From Hutsoniella sourekii ATCC 700629 (lineage in GTDB: Bacteria; Bacillota; Bacilli; Lactobacillales; Aerococcaceae): a DNA stretch of 64,000 nt. The translations under genes and the position numbers were made by a program. Below the pieces are notes generated by a model that worked only from the letters and a program-made list of their open reading frames with translations, was not told where the DNA came from and did not search any database. Of this stretch, positions 9,252 through 18,780 are shown piece by piece. The stretch lies in assembly GCF_000518205.1 (NCBI RefSeq), contig NZ_JADD01000005.1, forward strand, positions 46,292 to 110,291, in the 5' to 3' direction. Each line of letters starts with the position of its first letter. The stretch's first letter is position 1.

Positions 9252-9842
9252 ATGAAAAGAAATGAATGGATCCGTGAAATTATAAGTACCTTAGGTATGG
9301 TTGTCCTCATGGTGGCCGCTGTCTTATTAATACGCTGGTTTGTTATCGAGCCTTTTGTAGTTAGTGGCCGCTCGATGGAAGATACCCTGCATGACGGTGA
9401 CCGGATGGTGATGTTGAAGCGTAATGAAATTGAGCGCTTTGACGTGGTAATTATGCCAGCACCAGAAGGCGATGCTTTGTACGTCAAGCGGGTAATCGGT
9501 ATGCCTGGTGACCGCATCGAATACAAGGATGATAAGCTAATTCTTAACGGCAAGGCCTTGGATGAACCTTACTTAGAGCCACGCAAGAGCCAGGTTGCAG
9601 GGGACTTTACATTTGACTTTACCCTGGAAGATGTAGCTGGACAAGCGGAGGTTCCAGAAGGTTATGTCTTTGTGATGGGGGATAATCGTCAAAATTCACT
9701 AGACGGTCGTGCCTTTGGCTTCGTCAAAATAGACGACCTTCATGGGGAAGCGGATTGGATTCATTGGCCATTAGATCGCTTTGGCTTGTTAGAGAAATAT
9801 GAACTGAATGAAGATGGGACACAAATAGTTAAACGTAGCTAA
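9252..9842 (+). CDS. lepB: Signal peptidase I
   Basis: Membrane serine protease that removes Sec signal peptides outside the membrane. 196 residues, the short Gram-positive form. One N-terminal membrane segment (residues 11-30), catalytic Ser41 in SGRSMEDTL, and catalytic Lys79 in YVKRVIGMPGD; box E is VMGDNRQNSLDGR. GAGGAAG precedes the ATG. Very confident. Confidence -1.
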   Translation: MKRNEWIREIISTLGMVVLMVAAVLLIRWFVIEPFVVSGRSMEDTLHDGDRMVMLKRNEIERFDVVIMPAPEGDALYVKRVIGMPGDRIEYKDDKLILNGKALDEPYLEPRKSQVAGDFTFDFTLEDVAGQAEVPEGYVFVMGDNRQNSLDGRAFGFVKIDDLHGEADWIHWPLDRFGLLEKYELNEDGTQIVKRS

Positions 9843-9849
9843 CAGTTTA

Positions 9850-9897
9850 CAAAAAGGCACTGGAGAATTAATTTTCTTCCAGTGCCTTTAATTTTAT
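9850..9897 (+). terminator. Terminator after lepB
   Basis: AAAGGCACTGGA...TCCAGTGCCTTT stem followed by a T-rich tract. It lies between convergent lepB and the ABC ATPase gene and may serve both. Confidence -1.
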
Positions 9898-9903
9898 ATA
9901 ATT

Positions 9904-10653
9904 CTAGCCTTGTCTTTCGCTTAAGAAGCGGGTTAAGAATTCACGGGTGCGTTCATTTTGTGGGTTGTTGATGACTTGTTCTGGTATACCTTCTTCAGCG
10001 ATCACACCTTGGTCCATAAAGATGACGCGCGTTGATACATCACGGGCGAAGGCCATCTCATGGGTGACTACGACCATGGTTAAACCTGTAGAGGCTAAGT
10101 AGGTCATGGTATTTAAGACTTCTCCCACCATTTCTGGATCCAAAGCAGAAGTAGGCTCATCGAAGAGTAAGACTTCAGGATCCATGGCTAGAGCGCGGGC
10201 AATGGCTACCCGTTGTTGCTGACCGCCGGATAATTGGTTGGGCTTGGCATCTTTATGAGTGGCGATGCCAACGCGGTCAAGCAATTTAAGGGCTTTGGCT
10301 TCAGCTTCTTCTTTGGAGCGTTTGAGTATCTTGATCTGACCAACTGTACAGTTATCCAGCACCGTCATATTATTGAAGAGGTTGAAGGACTGGAAGACCA
10401 TGCCTACCTTGGAACGGTAGAGGTTACGGTTGAAGTTGGATTCAAGAACAGACTGTCCATGGAAGCGAATATCACCATCTGTCGGAATTTCGAGTAGGTT
10501 TAAGCAACGAAGCAAGGTGGACTTACCGGATCCGGATGAGCCGATAATACTAATCACTTCGCTTGGCTGAACCTCAAAGGAGATATCCTTTAAGACTTCA
10601 TTGGATCCATAAGATTTTTTGAGATGTTGAACTTGAAGTAAGTGCTCGAACAT
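9904..10653 (-). CDS. Polar amino acid ABC transporter, ATP-binding protein
   Basis: ATPase of an amino-acid uptake system, 249 residues as usual for GlnQ/HisP-type proteins. Walker [10 protein letters not shown], signature [15 protein letters not shown], Walker [15 protein letters not shown], switch His in VVVTHEM. It starts three bases after the substrate-binding/permease fusion gene, so the two make a complete importer. The substrate is probably glutamine, glutamate or another polar amino acid, by family only. Confidence -1.
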   Translation of the reverse strand: MFEHLLQVQHLKKSYGSNEVLKDISFEVQPSEVISIIGSSGSGKSTLLRCLNLLEIPTDGDIRFHGQSVLESNFNRNLYRSKVGMVFQSFNLFNNMTVLDNCTVGQIKILKRSKEEAEAKALKLLDRVGIATHKDAKPNQLSGGQQQRVAIARALAMDPEVLLFDEPTSALDPEMVGEVLNTMTYLASTGLTMVVVTHEMAFARDVSTRVIFMDQGVIAEEGIPEQVINNPQNERTREFLTRFLSERQG

Positions 10654-10655
10654 AA

Positions 10656-12281
10656 TTATACCTCCTTCATAGGTTGTGGATTTGTGGATGATTCAAAGAC
10701 TGGAATCGGTCGATCTTCATAGAAGTGCTTCTCCAATAGGCGAATAACCCGGGTTGTGATAAAGGTTAAGACAAAGTAGATGAGCGCGGTAATGAAGAAT
10801 GTTTGGAAGGTCTGGTAGGTTGAACCAGCCACTGACCGGGTGATAAAGAACAATTCGGTAACAGCAATCACATTCAAGACGGAAGTATCCTTAATATTAA
10901 TAACAAATTCGTTACCAATAGAAGGCAGAATACTCTTAATCGCTTGTGGTAGAACAACTAAGGTCATGGTTTGATAATGGTTCATACCAATGGCCTTGGC
11001 TGCTTCTGTTTGTCCTTTGGAAACACCACTAATCCCGCCACGAATGACTTCAGCTAAGTAGGCTCCTGTATTAACGGATACAATAAGTAGAGCCGCGGTC
11101 ATGGCTGTTAGATCAATACCAAAGAATAATTTAGAACCATAGAAAATCAGCATAGCTTGAACCATCATCGGGGTGCCACGGAATATTTCGATGTAAGCAA
11201 CAATAATTAAGTCGACAATCTTAAACAAGAAATAGCCAAGAGGATTATGTTGTTTATCAACCTCGCTTGAGCGGAAGATGGCAATGGCTAGACCAATTAA
11301 GAAACCTATTAAAGTTGAAGACAAGGCAATAATTAAGGTGTTGATTGCCCCTTTGATGAATTGGCTACCAAACTGGTCCCAAATTCCCCTGACATCAGCC
11401 CAGAAGCCACCGCTTTCGCCTCGTTGGTTTAAATCTACCATATCTTGCATTAATTGGTCGCGGTCTGCCTGAGAGATATTTGCCAGAGCTTGATTGATAA
11501 CAGGTGTAAGAGGAGATCCCTTACGTAAGCCCACAGAGATATCAGTTGTCACATCTTCTAAGACAAAGCCTGATCCTTCAGGGAACTCAACAAAGCTTAA
11601 GTCACTGTTAGCTGCTACAGCAGCCATGGCCCCGGGCTTTTCGGAGACATAGGCATCACTCTTGTCAGAGAGAACACTAGAAATCATGGTTGGAAAACTA
11701 TCCATGGCTGTTTGTTGTTGGGCATTAGGAATTTGCGGAATCAGGTCATAGTGGAAAGTGTTTAATTGACCGGTTACTCGCGCTCCGGCCATATCCTCCA
11801 AGGACTTGGCATCAGCATAGGGACCATCTGCCCGGACTACTAGGACAATATTAGAAGCATAATAGCTGTCAGAGAAGTCGATTTGTTGTCTACGCTCAGG
11901 AGTCGGAGACATACCCGCAATGATCGCATCAATTTTTCCTGATTGAAGAGCTAGTGGCAAGCCGTCCCACTCTAATTTGACGACTTCTAGTTGCAGGCCT
12001 AGCTCATCAGCTAGTTTCTTAGCTATTTGCAGGTCATAGCCATTGGCATACTCCCCATTGGAGTTAGTAATCGGTTCGGCCCCATCACTATGACTAGCTT
12101 GAGTCCAATTGTAAGGGGCGTAATTGGCTTCCATCCCAACTCTTAAGACGCCAGGACTTTCGATACCTGCTTGAATCGCTTCTTGATTATAACTTGTTTC
12201 TTGAGCAAGACCAGTTCCTGCAGGACTGATCATCAAGAGGGCCAGCAGGATAAAAATTATTTTTTTAATGTGTGATAACAT
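10656..12281 (-). CDS. Amino acid ABC transporter, substrate-binding domain fused to permease
   Basis: 541 residues. Signal peptide or membrane segment at 1-26, then a family-3 solute-binding domain (about 35-280; begins [17 protein letters not shown]), then a HisM/GlnP-type permease domain (about 305-525) with the EAA loop [22 protein letters not shown]. Such fusions are known from Lactobacillales GlnP. The ATPase follows directly. One binding domain only is present, where Lactococcus GlnP has two. No riboswitch was seen upstream; the proS leader is divergent. Confidence -1.
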   Translation of the reverse strand: MLSHIKKIIFILLALLMISPAGTGLAQETSYNQEAIQAGIESPGVLRVGMEANYAPYNWTQASHSDGAEPITNSNGEYANGYDLQIAKKLADELGLQLEVVKLEWDGLPLALQSGKIDAIIAGMSPTPERRQQIDFSDSYYASNIVLVVRADGPYADAKSLEDMAGARVTGQLNTFHYDLIPQIPNAQQQTAMDSFPTMISSVLSDKSDAYVSEKPGAMAAVAANSDLSFVEFPEGSGFVLEDVTTDISVGLRKGSPLTPVINQALANISQADRDQLMQDMVDLNQRGESGGFWADVRGIWDQFGSQFIKGAINTLIIALSSTLIGFLIGLAIAIFRSSEVDKQHNPLGYFLFKIVDLIIVAYIEIFRGTPMMVQAMLIFYGSKLFFGIDLTAMTAALLIVSVNTGAYLAEVIRGGISGVSKGQTEAAKAIGMNHYQTMTLVVLPQAIKSILPSIGNEFVINIKDTSVLNVIAVTELFFITRSVAGSTYQTFQTFFITALIYFVLTFITTRVIRLLEKHFYEDRPIPVFESSTNPQPMKEV

Positions 12282-12393
12282 CGTTAAACCTCCTTTAGTA
12301 ACTTCTTCATTCTACTGGAATTAGGGTCAGCATTCAACAGCAAAACTCAGTTGATGAGAAAATGATGAGATAGCGACTTTACTTAATTACAGA

Positions 12394-12422
12394 TTGCTTT
12401 TAAAAGGGGAACAGGCTATAAT
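12394..12422 (+). promoter_or_regulatory. proS promoter
   Basis: TTGCTT (12394-12399), 17-base spacer, TATAAT (12417-12422). Transcription would begin just before the T-box stem I. Confidence -1.
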
Positions 12423-12426
12423 GAAT

Positions 12427-12638
12427 GAGAGTGTAGATCAGTAAATTGTTCTTCCTGTTTTAGAGAGTATTCGGTAGCTGAAAGAATATACAGGAGCCAG
12501 TTGAACCTGCTACAGAAACCAGTGGAGTAGCTTCCTTAACAGCTAAGAGTTGGCCGAGCTAAGTGGCAGGCAATCAAGGTGGTACCGCGGAGTAGACTGT
12601 TCTTCGTCCTTATGGATGAGAACAGTCTATTATTTTTT
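12427..12638 (+). promoter_or_regulatory. T-box leader of proS, specifier CCU (Pro)
   Basis: The AGAGAG bulge is at 12462-12467 with a UAUUC/GAAUA hairpin after it. The base helix pairs GUAG (12433-12436) with CUAC (12510-12513), and CCU (12506-12508) directly precedes the helix with a purine after it, so tRNA-Pro is read. The T-box motif AGGTGGTACCGCGG is at 12577-12590. The terminator is at 12594-12638. The specifier matches the gene product, which supports the reading geometry used for the other two T-boxes. Confidence -1.
12594..12638 (+). terminator. proS T-box terminator
   Basis: AGACTGTTCT...AGAACAGTCT stem with an inner GTCC/GGAT helix, then a T run ending 12 bases before the proS start. 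Confidence -1.
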
Positions 12639-12649
12639 GGAGGGATTAG

Positions 12650-14089
12650 ATGACAACTCGTAAGGAAAACTTTTCTAAGTGGTACTTAGAAACAATTCAA
12701 AAGGCAGACTTGATGGATTATGCGCCAGTTCGTGGGAATATTATCTTCAAGCCTGATGGCTTTGCAATCTGGGAGCAGATTCAAGATGCAATGGACCAAC
12801 GGTTCAAGGAAGAAGGAGTTAGAAATGCCTACTTCCCAATGTTGATTCCAGAGTCCTTTTTTACCAAGGAAAAAGACCATATCGAAGGCTTTGCTCCTGA
12901 GCTACCATGGGTAACGGAAGCAGCTGGCGAGAAATTAGAAGAAAGATTGGCGCTGCGCCCAACTTCTGAAACAGTTATTGGGGATGCTTATTCAAGATGG
13001 ATTAATTCTTATCGTGATTTACCACTTATGCTGAACCAATGGGCTAACGTCTTTCGTTGGGAAAAAAGAACCCTACCTTTCCTAAGAACTTCCGAGTTCT
13101 TGTGGCAAGAAGGACATACCGCTCACTCGACTGCCCAAGAGGCCCAAGAGAGAACTCAGACGATGTTAAGAATTTACCGGGATGTCGTCGAAAACACTTT
13201 GGCTATGCCGGTCTTCATGGGTGAAAAGACCCCATCTGAACGATTTGCCGGTGCGGAACGCACTTATTCAATTGAATCGATGATGCAGGATGGTAAGGCT
13301 GTTCAAGCGGGAACCTCTCATTATATGGGAACAAAATTTGCTGAAGCCTTTGATATCAAATTCTTGAATGAAGACAATGAACACGTCTACGCTTATACGA
13401 CTTCTTGGGGAACCTCTACTCGTTTAATAGGGGCTTTAATTATGACACATGGGGATGACCAAGGATTGGTTCTACCACCAGCTGTTGCTGCCACTCAAGT
13501 GATCTTCATTCCAGTTGGCCCATGGCAAAAGAATCCTGAAATCATGGAGAAAATCAAAGAACTTCAAGATCAACTGCATGCTAAGGGCATTCGTACAACA
13601 ATTGATGATACAGATAACCGTCCAGGCTTCAAATTTGCTGAAGCAGAATTACGCGGGGTACCTCTTCGGGTTGAAGTGGGACCACGAGACTTAGAAAATG
13701 GGCAAGCTATGTACAAGTTACGTGATCTAGATGACAAAGATAGCGTGGGATTTGAAGATTTTGCGGCAAGGATCCAAGATGAGTTACAAGCCATGCAAAG
13801 TCGCTTGTTAGAAACGGCTCGTGCCCGTCAAGCTGAGCATATTTACACAGATATTAATACGCTAGATGAATTAGAAGCTCATATTGAAGCCAAGACTGAA
13901 GCAGGAGAAATACCTGGCTGGGTATTAGCCGGTTGGGATGGAACTGAAGAATCAGAAGCTTTAATTAAGGAACGGACTGGCTTTACCACCCGTAATATTC
14001 CGTTTGAAGGAATGGTTGAGCCTAAGACAACTTGTATTGTCACTGGTAAACCAGCCAAAGAAACCGTATGGTTGGCTCGCGCCTACTAA
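12650..14089 (+). CDS. proS: Prolyl-tRNA synthetase, archaeal/eukaryotic-like (type 3)
   Basis: Charges tRNA-Pro with proline. 479 residues, about 90 shorter than the common bacterial form because the editing insertion between class II motifs 2 and 3 is missing. The N-terminus (FSKWYLETIQKADLMDY), RPTSETV, VFRWEKRTLPFLRTSEFLWQEGHTAH and GALIMTHGDDQGLVLPP are typical of the archaeal/eukaryal-like group. The C-terminal extension of that group is present. GGAGG precedes the ATG. Regulated by a proline T-box. The type assignment rests on sequence recognition, not an alignment. Confidence -1.
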   Translation: MTTRKENFSKWYLETIQKADLMDYAPVRGNIIFKPDGFAIWEQIQDAMDQRFKEEGVRNAYFPMLIPESFFTKEKDHIEGFAPELPWVTEAAGEKLEERLALRPTSETVIGDAYSRWINSYRDLPLMLNQWANVFRWEKRTLPFLRTSEFLWQEGHTAHSTAQEAQERTQTMLRIYRDVVENTLAMPVFMGEKTPSERFAGAERTYSIESMMQDGKAVQAGTSHYMGTKFAEAFDIKFLNEDNEHVYAYTTSWGTSTRLIGALIMTHGDDQGLVLPPAVAATQVIFIPVGPWQKNPEIMEKIKELQDQLHAKGIRTTIDDTDNRPGFKFAEAELRGVPLRVEVGPRDLENGQAMYKLRDLDDKDSVGFEDFAARIQDELQAMQSRLLETARARQAEHIYTDINTLDELEAHIEAKTEAGEIPGWVLAGWDGTEESEALIKERTGFTTRNIPFEGMVEPKTTCIVTGKPAKETVWLARAY

Positions 14090-14100
14090 GAAAAATTCAA

Positions 14101-14130
14101 AAAGGACATCCAACTGGGTGTCCTTTTTTT
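14101..14130 (+). terminator. proS terminator
   Basis: AAAGGACATC...GGGTGTCCTTTTTTT. Confidence -1.
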
Positions 14131-14263
14131 GCTGTTGAGGAGTAAATACTAGCATTTGAGGATGGAATCAGTCATGAAAGTGGGATTAAGTGATAAGATA
14201 TTATAGAAAATAAGATCAGATGAGCTGGCCAACAGCTGGATCGCTTTATAAAGGAGTATAAAT

Positions 14264-15184
14264 ATGAATAAACATAAGTTACATCAAGGTCTAATAAGGA
14301 TTCAGAAGAAAGTCTGGCAAATGATTGAGGAAGAATGTCTCAAGACACAAGTCTTGAAACCTCTGGGCATTGCTTCCTGTGTATCTTTAGCTTCTATTGT
14401 ACTAATGAATATTTCAGGGGTAGAGGGTTCAACCGTTGAAGCCTTTTTTACTCCAAAGGTTGCTCAAGCGGAAGAAACCTGGAATAACCTGTCTAATGAT
14501 CCTAATCTTCCTGGTCCTCTTTCTATAAATGACCCGTTGTTTGATACTTATTGGTATGAACTTCTCTCTAACCTTCCTGAAGATCCTAAAGAATTAGGAC
14601 TAAATGACGAGAATGTTCAGGAAGCATTGAATGATTTAATCCAAAATCCTCAGATCAATCCAATTATTCCAAGGATGGCCACAGCCGTGCAACAAGCCGA
14701 CACTAATTTTAATAAATTAGCTACTATATATGATCATACTTTTTTGTTAGTGGATCAATATGATTTAACTGAACAGGATCAACGGGCGCGGGAGTATCTT
14801 AGAGTTCTGATGTACTTCTTGATGGATGAAGCGATTAAGCTAGAGCCAGGTATTTCGAGAGGAAGCACCGTAAAACAAGAATGGATTCAGGCTATGAATA
14901 TCTATGAAGATTGTTATTCTAGAGGAAATCTATGGTCGACAGGAATGGATGCGGTCAAGAAGTATACTGGCTTTAGTTTGTATGCAGCTAATCCAGACCG
15001 TGTAAATATATACACTGAAGCAGTAGTTTTAAAAGTTGATAATCCTTACCCTGTCTTTCAACAGGCAGGTCAAGCGGTATCCTACACTTATGACGGGGAA
15101 TATGGTCATGTCGTGAAGACTGTACCGGGTAGTTCGGGGTATGAAATTATAGACCAGCCATTCTATTTAGAAGATGTCTATTAG
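14264..15184 (+). CDS. Secreted/membrane-anchored protein, paralogue of the 607-residue protein
   Basis: 306 residues. A basic 30-residue N-terminal region, then a hydrophobic core (about residues 34-55) and a possible signal-peptidase site after VAQA (about 70). The rest (about 75-290) is similar over most of its length to the central region of the protein at 3506-5329: IYDHTFLLVDQYDLTEQDQR against IYGHTYLLEDYYALTPEDR, and a following LRVLMYF/LRVIIYY. It lacks the two flanking beta-type regions. Function unknown. Weak RBS AAGGAG upstream. The N-terminus is unusual in length for a signal peptide. Confidence -1.
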   Translation: MNKHKLHQGLIRIQKKVWQMIEEECLKTQVLKPLGIASCVSLASIVLMNISGVEGSTVEAFFTPKVAQAEETWNNLSNDPNLPGPLSINDPLFDTYWYELLSNLPEDPKELGLNDENVQEALNDLIQNPQINPIIPRMATAVQQADTNFNKLATIYDHTFLLVDQYDLTEQDQRAREYLRVLMYFLMDEAIKLEPGISRGSTVKQEWIQAMNIYEDCYSRGNLWSTGMDAVKKYTGFSLYAANPDRVNIYTEAVVLKVDNPYPVFQQAGQAVSYTYDGEYGHVVKTVPGSSGYEIIDQPFYLEDVY

Positions 15185-15278
15185 CAAACGATGATCTTTT
15201 CTAATTGCTAAAGTATGACCAAATGATGTATTATCTGCTATAATTATCTTGTTAGTATATCATCAGGAGGAAATGTTT

Positions 15279-15794
15279 ATGCGAGAAGTGAAGACTTGTG
15301 CTAATTCTAGAGTAGTGCATACCCGTTTAATCATGCCAAGCGAGTGTAATTCTCATGGCAATTTATTTGGAGGCCACTTGATGGCAGAGATTGACAAGGC
15401 GGCGGCTATTTCATTTATCCGTCATGGTAATGCGGTTGGGATGACGGCTTCAATGGATAGTTTGAATTTCTTGAAGCCCTTGCCTCAAGGACATTCTGTG
15501 ACTATTGAAACGATTGTTTCAGGTGTGGGTTCCACTTCAGCAGAAGTATTTGCCGAGGTTGTTGGGGAAGATTTGAAGACAGGCGAACGTTATCTGGCTG
15601 CGACTGCTTTCTTGACTTTTGTATCAACAGAATTTGTGGATGGCGAACGAGTTCAAATGCCGGCCCTGCTTCCTGAAACAGAAGAGGAACTATATATTCA
15701 TGCGGGTTATCCTAACCGTAAGAAGGCGCGTCTTAAAGAGCGAGAAATTCGTGAAGAATTTAATAACAAACTTATTAGTAAGCATCATATGTAA
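15279..15794 (+). CDS. Acyl-CoA thioesterase, hotdog fold
   Basis: 171 residues from the ATG at 15279, which has AGGAGG (15265-15270) eight bases upstream; the ATG at 15273 is too close to it. The motif NSHGNLFGGHLMAEIDKAAA matches the YciA/BFIT-type acyl-CoA hydrolase hotdog domain (catalytic Asp/Asn region), and GMTASMDSLNFLKPL is the second conserved block. It probably hydrolyses acyl-CoA in fatty-acid turnover. Monocistronic with a terminator after it. Confidence -1.
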   Translation: MREVKTCANSRVVHTRLIMPSECNSHGNLFGGHLMAEIDKAAAISFIRHGNAVGMTASMDSLNFLKPLPQGHSVTIETIVSGVGSTSAEVFAEVVGEDLKTGERYLAATAFLTFVSTEFVDGERVQMPALLPETEEELYIHAGYPNRKKARLKEREIREEFNNKLISKHHM

Positions 15795-15802
15795 TTAACT
15801 TT

Positions 15803-15829
15803 TAGGATGGCTAGGGCCATCCTTTTTTG
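15803..15829 (+). terminator. Terminator after thioesterase gene
   Basis: AGGATGGC TAG GGCCATCC followed by TTTTTT. Confidence -1.
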
Positions 15830-15896
15830 GTGTGGAGATGATTGAAATAACTAGCCAGTTTATGCTACTATTGGAACATTGTAAGGAGGGGTTTGC

Positions 15897-16670
15897 ATGC
15901 GTGTTCTAGGAGTTGACACTTCAGCAGAATACCTATCTATTTACTTGGGTCAAGGCTCGGCTCTTGACCAATTCAACCTAGTCAAACAAGTTCACAGCAA
16001 GGAAGGTCGCCAGCACGGTGTGAGCTTATTGCCAAATGTAGCCCAACTATTAGAAGAAGTAGCCTGGACCAGAGATTCAATTACTGACATAGTTGTGGGT
16101 GTAGGTCCTGGTTCTTATACGGGCTTGCGTATTGGGGTAACGATGGCTAAGGTATGGGCAGATACGGCCAGTATTTGTCTATATGGGATTTCAAGTTTGG
16201 GTCTAATGGCGGCTAATGGACCTGTTGATGAACCAGCTAAGACAGCTATTATTCCAATCATGGATGCGCGTCGCTTAAGTGCTTATTTAGGCGTTTATCA
16301 GTGGCAAAATGGGCGCTTGGTAAACTTATTAGCTGATTGCCATGTTGATTGGTTGGCCTTTCAAGATTCACTTGATCATCTTCTGACCAAAGCAGGGATT
16401 GAACGCCTTATCTTTGTCGGAGAAGGTATTGAAGATTTTATTGATTGCTTTGATTTGAACTATAGCTATGAGTACCTAAGTGGTAATCAATCGCTGGCTA
16501 ATTTTGACCAAGGCTTAGCAAGCGGACTCGCTCAACTGGCTGATCAACCTGGTTACTTGAATCCGAATTATGCCCATGCGACATTAGCCGAACAAGAATG
16601 GGCCCAAAAACACAACAAAGAAATAGCGGACGATAAGACTAATGAAGCATTTATTGACAGACATTCTTAA
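15897..16670 (+). CDS. tsaB: tRNA threonylcarbamoyladenosine biosynthesis protein TsaB
   Basis: ASKHA-fold partner of TsaD and TsaE in making t6A37 of ANN-decoding tRNAs. 257 residues; N-terminus MRVLGVDTSAEYLSIYLG and the GVGPGSYTGLRIGV motif are the TsaB signature. First gene of a tsaB-GNAT-GNAT-tsaD cluster with overlapping ends, which is the usual Firmicutes arrangement. AGGAGGG precedes the ATG. tsaE is not in the window. Very confident. Confidence -1.
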   Translation: MRVLGVDTSAEYLSIYLGQGSALDQFNLVKQVHSKEGRQHGVSLLPNVAQLLEEVAWTRDSITDIVVGVGPGSYTGLRIGVTMAKVWADTASICLYGISSLGLMAANGPVDEPAKTAIIPIMDARRLSAYLGVYQWQNGRLVNLLADCHVDWLAFQDSLDHLLTKAGIERLIFVGEGIEDFIDCFDLNYSYEYLSGNQSLANFDQGLASGLAQLADQPGYLNPNYAHATLAEQEWAQKHNKEIADDKTNEAFIDRHS

Positions 16671-17244
16671 TCTACTCAGTCAACCGGCTTTGAAGGAAGA
16701 AGGTATCACTTCCCGACAAGCCATTATTAGACAATTAACTGATTTTGCCCTACCCACGATTCCCCTTGATGACTATGGTATATCTTACGCTTCTTTTGAA
16801 GATATTGAAGCCATTATGGCCCTCCAGGAGCTTGCCTACGAAGGTTTTATTGCCTGGTATCAAAAAGATTTCGAACGAGATTTCCAGCGCAATCCATATG
16901 GTGTCTACATTATCGTGAGGCATCAGGATCAGCTCATTGCCATGATTAGTGGACGGTGCCGGGCTAAGGGAAGTCATATCAGTCATCTGCTAGTTCATCC
17001 TAACTATCAAGGGCAAGGTCTAGGCAGCTTGCTTTTAAATACCTGGCTTGCTTTGAATGGTTACTTACGGATTCCTAAAGTGACCTTAGAAGTTCGACAA
17101 TCCAACCTAAAAGCTCAAGCCCTATACCGTGCACACCAATTTATTAAGATTAAGACCAAGTATCATTACTATGACGATAATCTAGAGAATGCTTATGAAA
17201 TGATTCATTATATTAGGGAAGGTCATGATTATCTTGCAAGTTAA
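16642..17244 (+). CDS. GNAT acetyltransferase, RimI-like (first copy)
   Basis: 200 residues with a GNAT domain at about 60-195. The acetyl-CoA pyrophosphate loop is VHPNYQGQGLGSLLL, followed by LEVRQSNLKAQALYRAHQF and a C-terminal YYDDNLENAYEM block, as in RimI (ribosomal S18 N-acetyltransferase). It has about 50 extra N-terminal residues compared with RimI. The start overlaps the end of tsaB by 29 bases. Substrate inferred only. Confidence -1.
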   Translation: MKHLLTDILNLLSQPALKEEGITSRQAIIRQLTDFALPTIPLDDYGISYASFEDIEAIMALQELAYEGFIAWYQKDFERDFQRNPYGVYIIVRHQDQLIAMISGRCRAKGSHISHLLVHPNYQGQGLGSLLLNTWLALNGYLRIPKVTLEVRQSNLKAQALYRAHQFIKIKTKYHYYDDNLENAYEMIHYIREGHDYLAS

Positions 17245-17680
17245 GTACCGGCCAGCTATTCAATTAAGTGACTCAGAGCAAGAGACGATACTCTCCTGGC
17301 AGGCCTTGAATTGGAGTAAGAAGGTTCAAGTGGCAGATTTTGAAAATGCTAATGCTCATTATCTACTTCTGACTCATTCCACACAGATGATTGGATTTGT
17401 CTCCTACCACAATCTATTTGGAGATTGGAGCGTGAATCAAGTATTTCTATTACCTGCATTTCGCGGTCAGTCCTTGAGTTATTATTTGTTGGAAGCGTTA
17501 ATTGAGCGCTTTAATGAAGAAGCTGGGGAACAAATTTATTTGGAAGTGAGAGAGTCTAATATGCCAGCCGTTCGATTGTATGAACGGTCAGGCTTTAGAG
17601 TTATATCAAGACGGCCGAATTATTATAAGGAGCCCTTGGAGGATGCCTTGGTAATGATCTATAAGAGAGGAGTTCAGTGA
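17225..17680 (+). CDS. rimI: Ribosomal-protein-alanine N-acetyltransferase, RimI-like (second copy)
   Basis: 151 residues, the usual RimI length. [18 protein letters not shown] is the CoA-binding loop (with one substitution of the common GxG motif: RGQSLS), and [19 protein letters not shown] plus [13 protein letters not shown] are the RimI C-terminal signature. Overlaps the upstream GNAT by 20 bases and tsaD by one base (TGATG). Two RimI-like genes in tandem is not the usual situation; which one modifies S18 cannot be told from sequence. Confidence -1.
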   Translation: MIILQVKYRPAIQLSDSEQETILSWQALNWSKKVQVADFENANAHYLLLTHSTQMIGFVSYHNLFGDWSVNQVFLLPAFRGQSLSYYLLEALIERFNEEAGEQIYLEVRESNMPAVRLYERSGFRVISRRPNYYKEPLEDALVMIYKRGVQ

Positions 17681-18717
17681 TGGCAATTAATGAATCAAGT
17701 TTAATTCTAGCGATTGAATCGTCTTGTGATGAGACAAGTGTTGCTGTAATTGAGAATGGATCAATCATCCGCTCCAATATTGTGGCTTCACAAATTAAGA
17801 GCCACCAGCGTTTCGGTGGCGTAGTTCCAGAAGTGGCCAGTCGTCACCATGTCGAACAGATTAGTCAAGTCCTCGACTTAGCCTTAGATGAAGCGGAACT
17901 GAGTATAGAGGCTGTTGATGCGATTGCGGTGACTCAAGGACCTGGTTTGGTTGGAGCACTTCTGGTTGGTATCACAGCTGCTAAGACCTTAGCTTTTGTA
18001 CACCAAAAGCCTCTCATTGGCGTCAATCACTTAGCAGGACATATCTATGCGAGTCAATTAGTCACCCCCCTCCGCTTTCCCTTGATTGCCTTGGTGGTCA
18101 GTGGTGGCCATACGGAATTAGTCTATATGCCTAAGGATGGCTGCTTTGAAGTGATTGGTGAGACCCAGGATGATGCAGTAGGGGAGGCCTATGATAAGGT
18201 GGGACGTATTCTTGACCTTCCTTATCCAGCTGGTAAATATCTAGATCAACTAGCTCAAGAAGGGCAAGATACCTATTCTATACCACGGGCTATGATCCAT
18301 GAAGAGAATCTGGACTTTAGTTTTAGTGGGATGAAGTCAGCTGTCATGAATTTGGTCCATAATGCTAATCAACGAGGCGAAACGGTTAACCAGGCGGATC
18401 TTGCCACTAGCTTTCAATCAGCAGCGGTCGAAGTTCTAACGGATAAGGCGCGCCGGGCTCTGGAAGCTCATCCGGAAGTACAACAATTTATTCTTGCTGG
18501 GGGTGTAGCAGCTAACTCCGGTTTAAGAGGGAGTCTGACCGATTTATTGGCCCGCTTCCCTAAAGTTGAATTGACAATTCCTCCTCTATCCTTGTGTGGG
18601 GATAATGCAGCCATGATTGGTGCAGCTGCTGACTACTTGTACCGAGAAGGTCAGTTTAGTGATCTGGCCATGAATGCTCATCCAGGGCAAGCGATTGATG
18701 AACCCTTCAGATCTTAA
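17680..18717 (+). CDS. tsaD: tRNA N6-adenosine threonylcarbamoyltransferase TsaD
   Basis: Transfers threonylcarbamoyl to A37 of tRNA. 345 residues from the ATG at 17680 (AGAGGAG upstream, start overlapping the rimI stop). Metal histidines in [15 protein letters not shown] loop VVSGGHTEL, and the Kae1/Gcp block [10 protein letters not shown] are present. Last gene in the cluster. Confidence -1.
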   Translation: MAINESSLILAIESSCDETSVAVIENGSIIRSNIVASQIKSHQRFGGVVPEVASRHHVEQISQVLDLALDEAELSIEAVDAIAVTQGPGLVGALLVGITAAKTLAFVHQKPLIGVNHLAGHIYASQLVTPLRFPLIALVVSGGHTELVYMPKDGCFEVIGETQDDAVGEAYDKVGRILDLPYPAGKYLDQLAQEGQDTYSIPRAMIHEENLDFSFSGMKSAVMNLVHNANQRGETVNQADLATSFQSAAVEVLTDKARRALEAHPEVQQFILAGGVAANSGLRGSLTDLLARFPKVELTIPPLSLCGDNAAMIGAAADYLYREGQFSDLAMNAHPGQAIDEPFRS

Positions 18718-18734
18718 AAATATCAACAAATAAG

Positions 18735-18772
18735 AAACCGTCTTAAGTCTACGAGAGACTTGAGACGGTTTT
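18735..18772. terminator. Bidirectional terminator between tsaD and the ABC-F gene
   Basis: AAACCGTCTTAAGTCT with a GA-rich loop and AGACTTGAGACGGTTT (one wobble), serving the convergent genes. Confidence -1.
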
Positions 18773-18780
18773 ACTGTATA

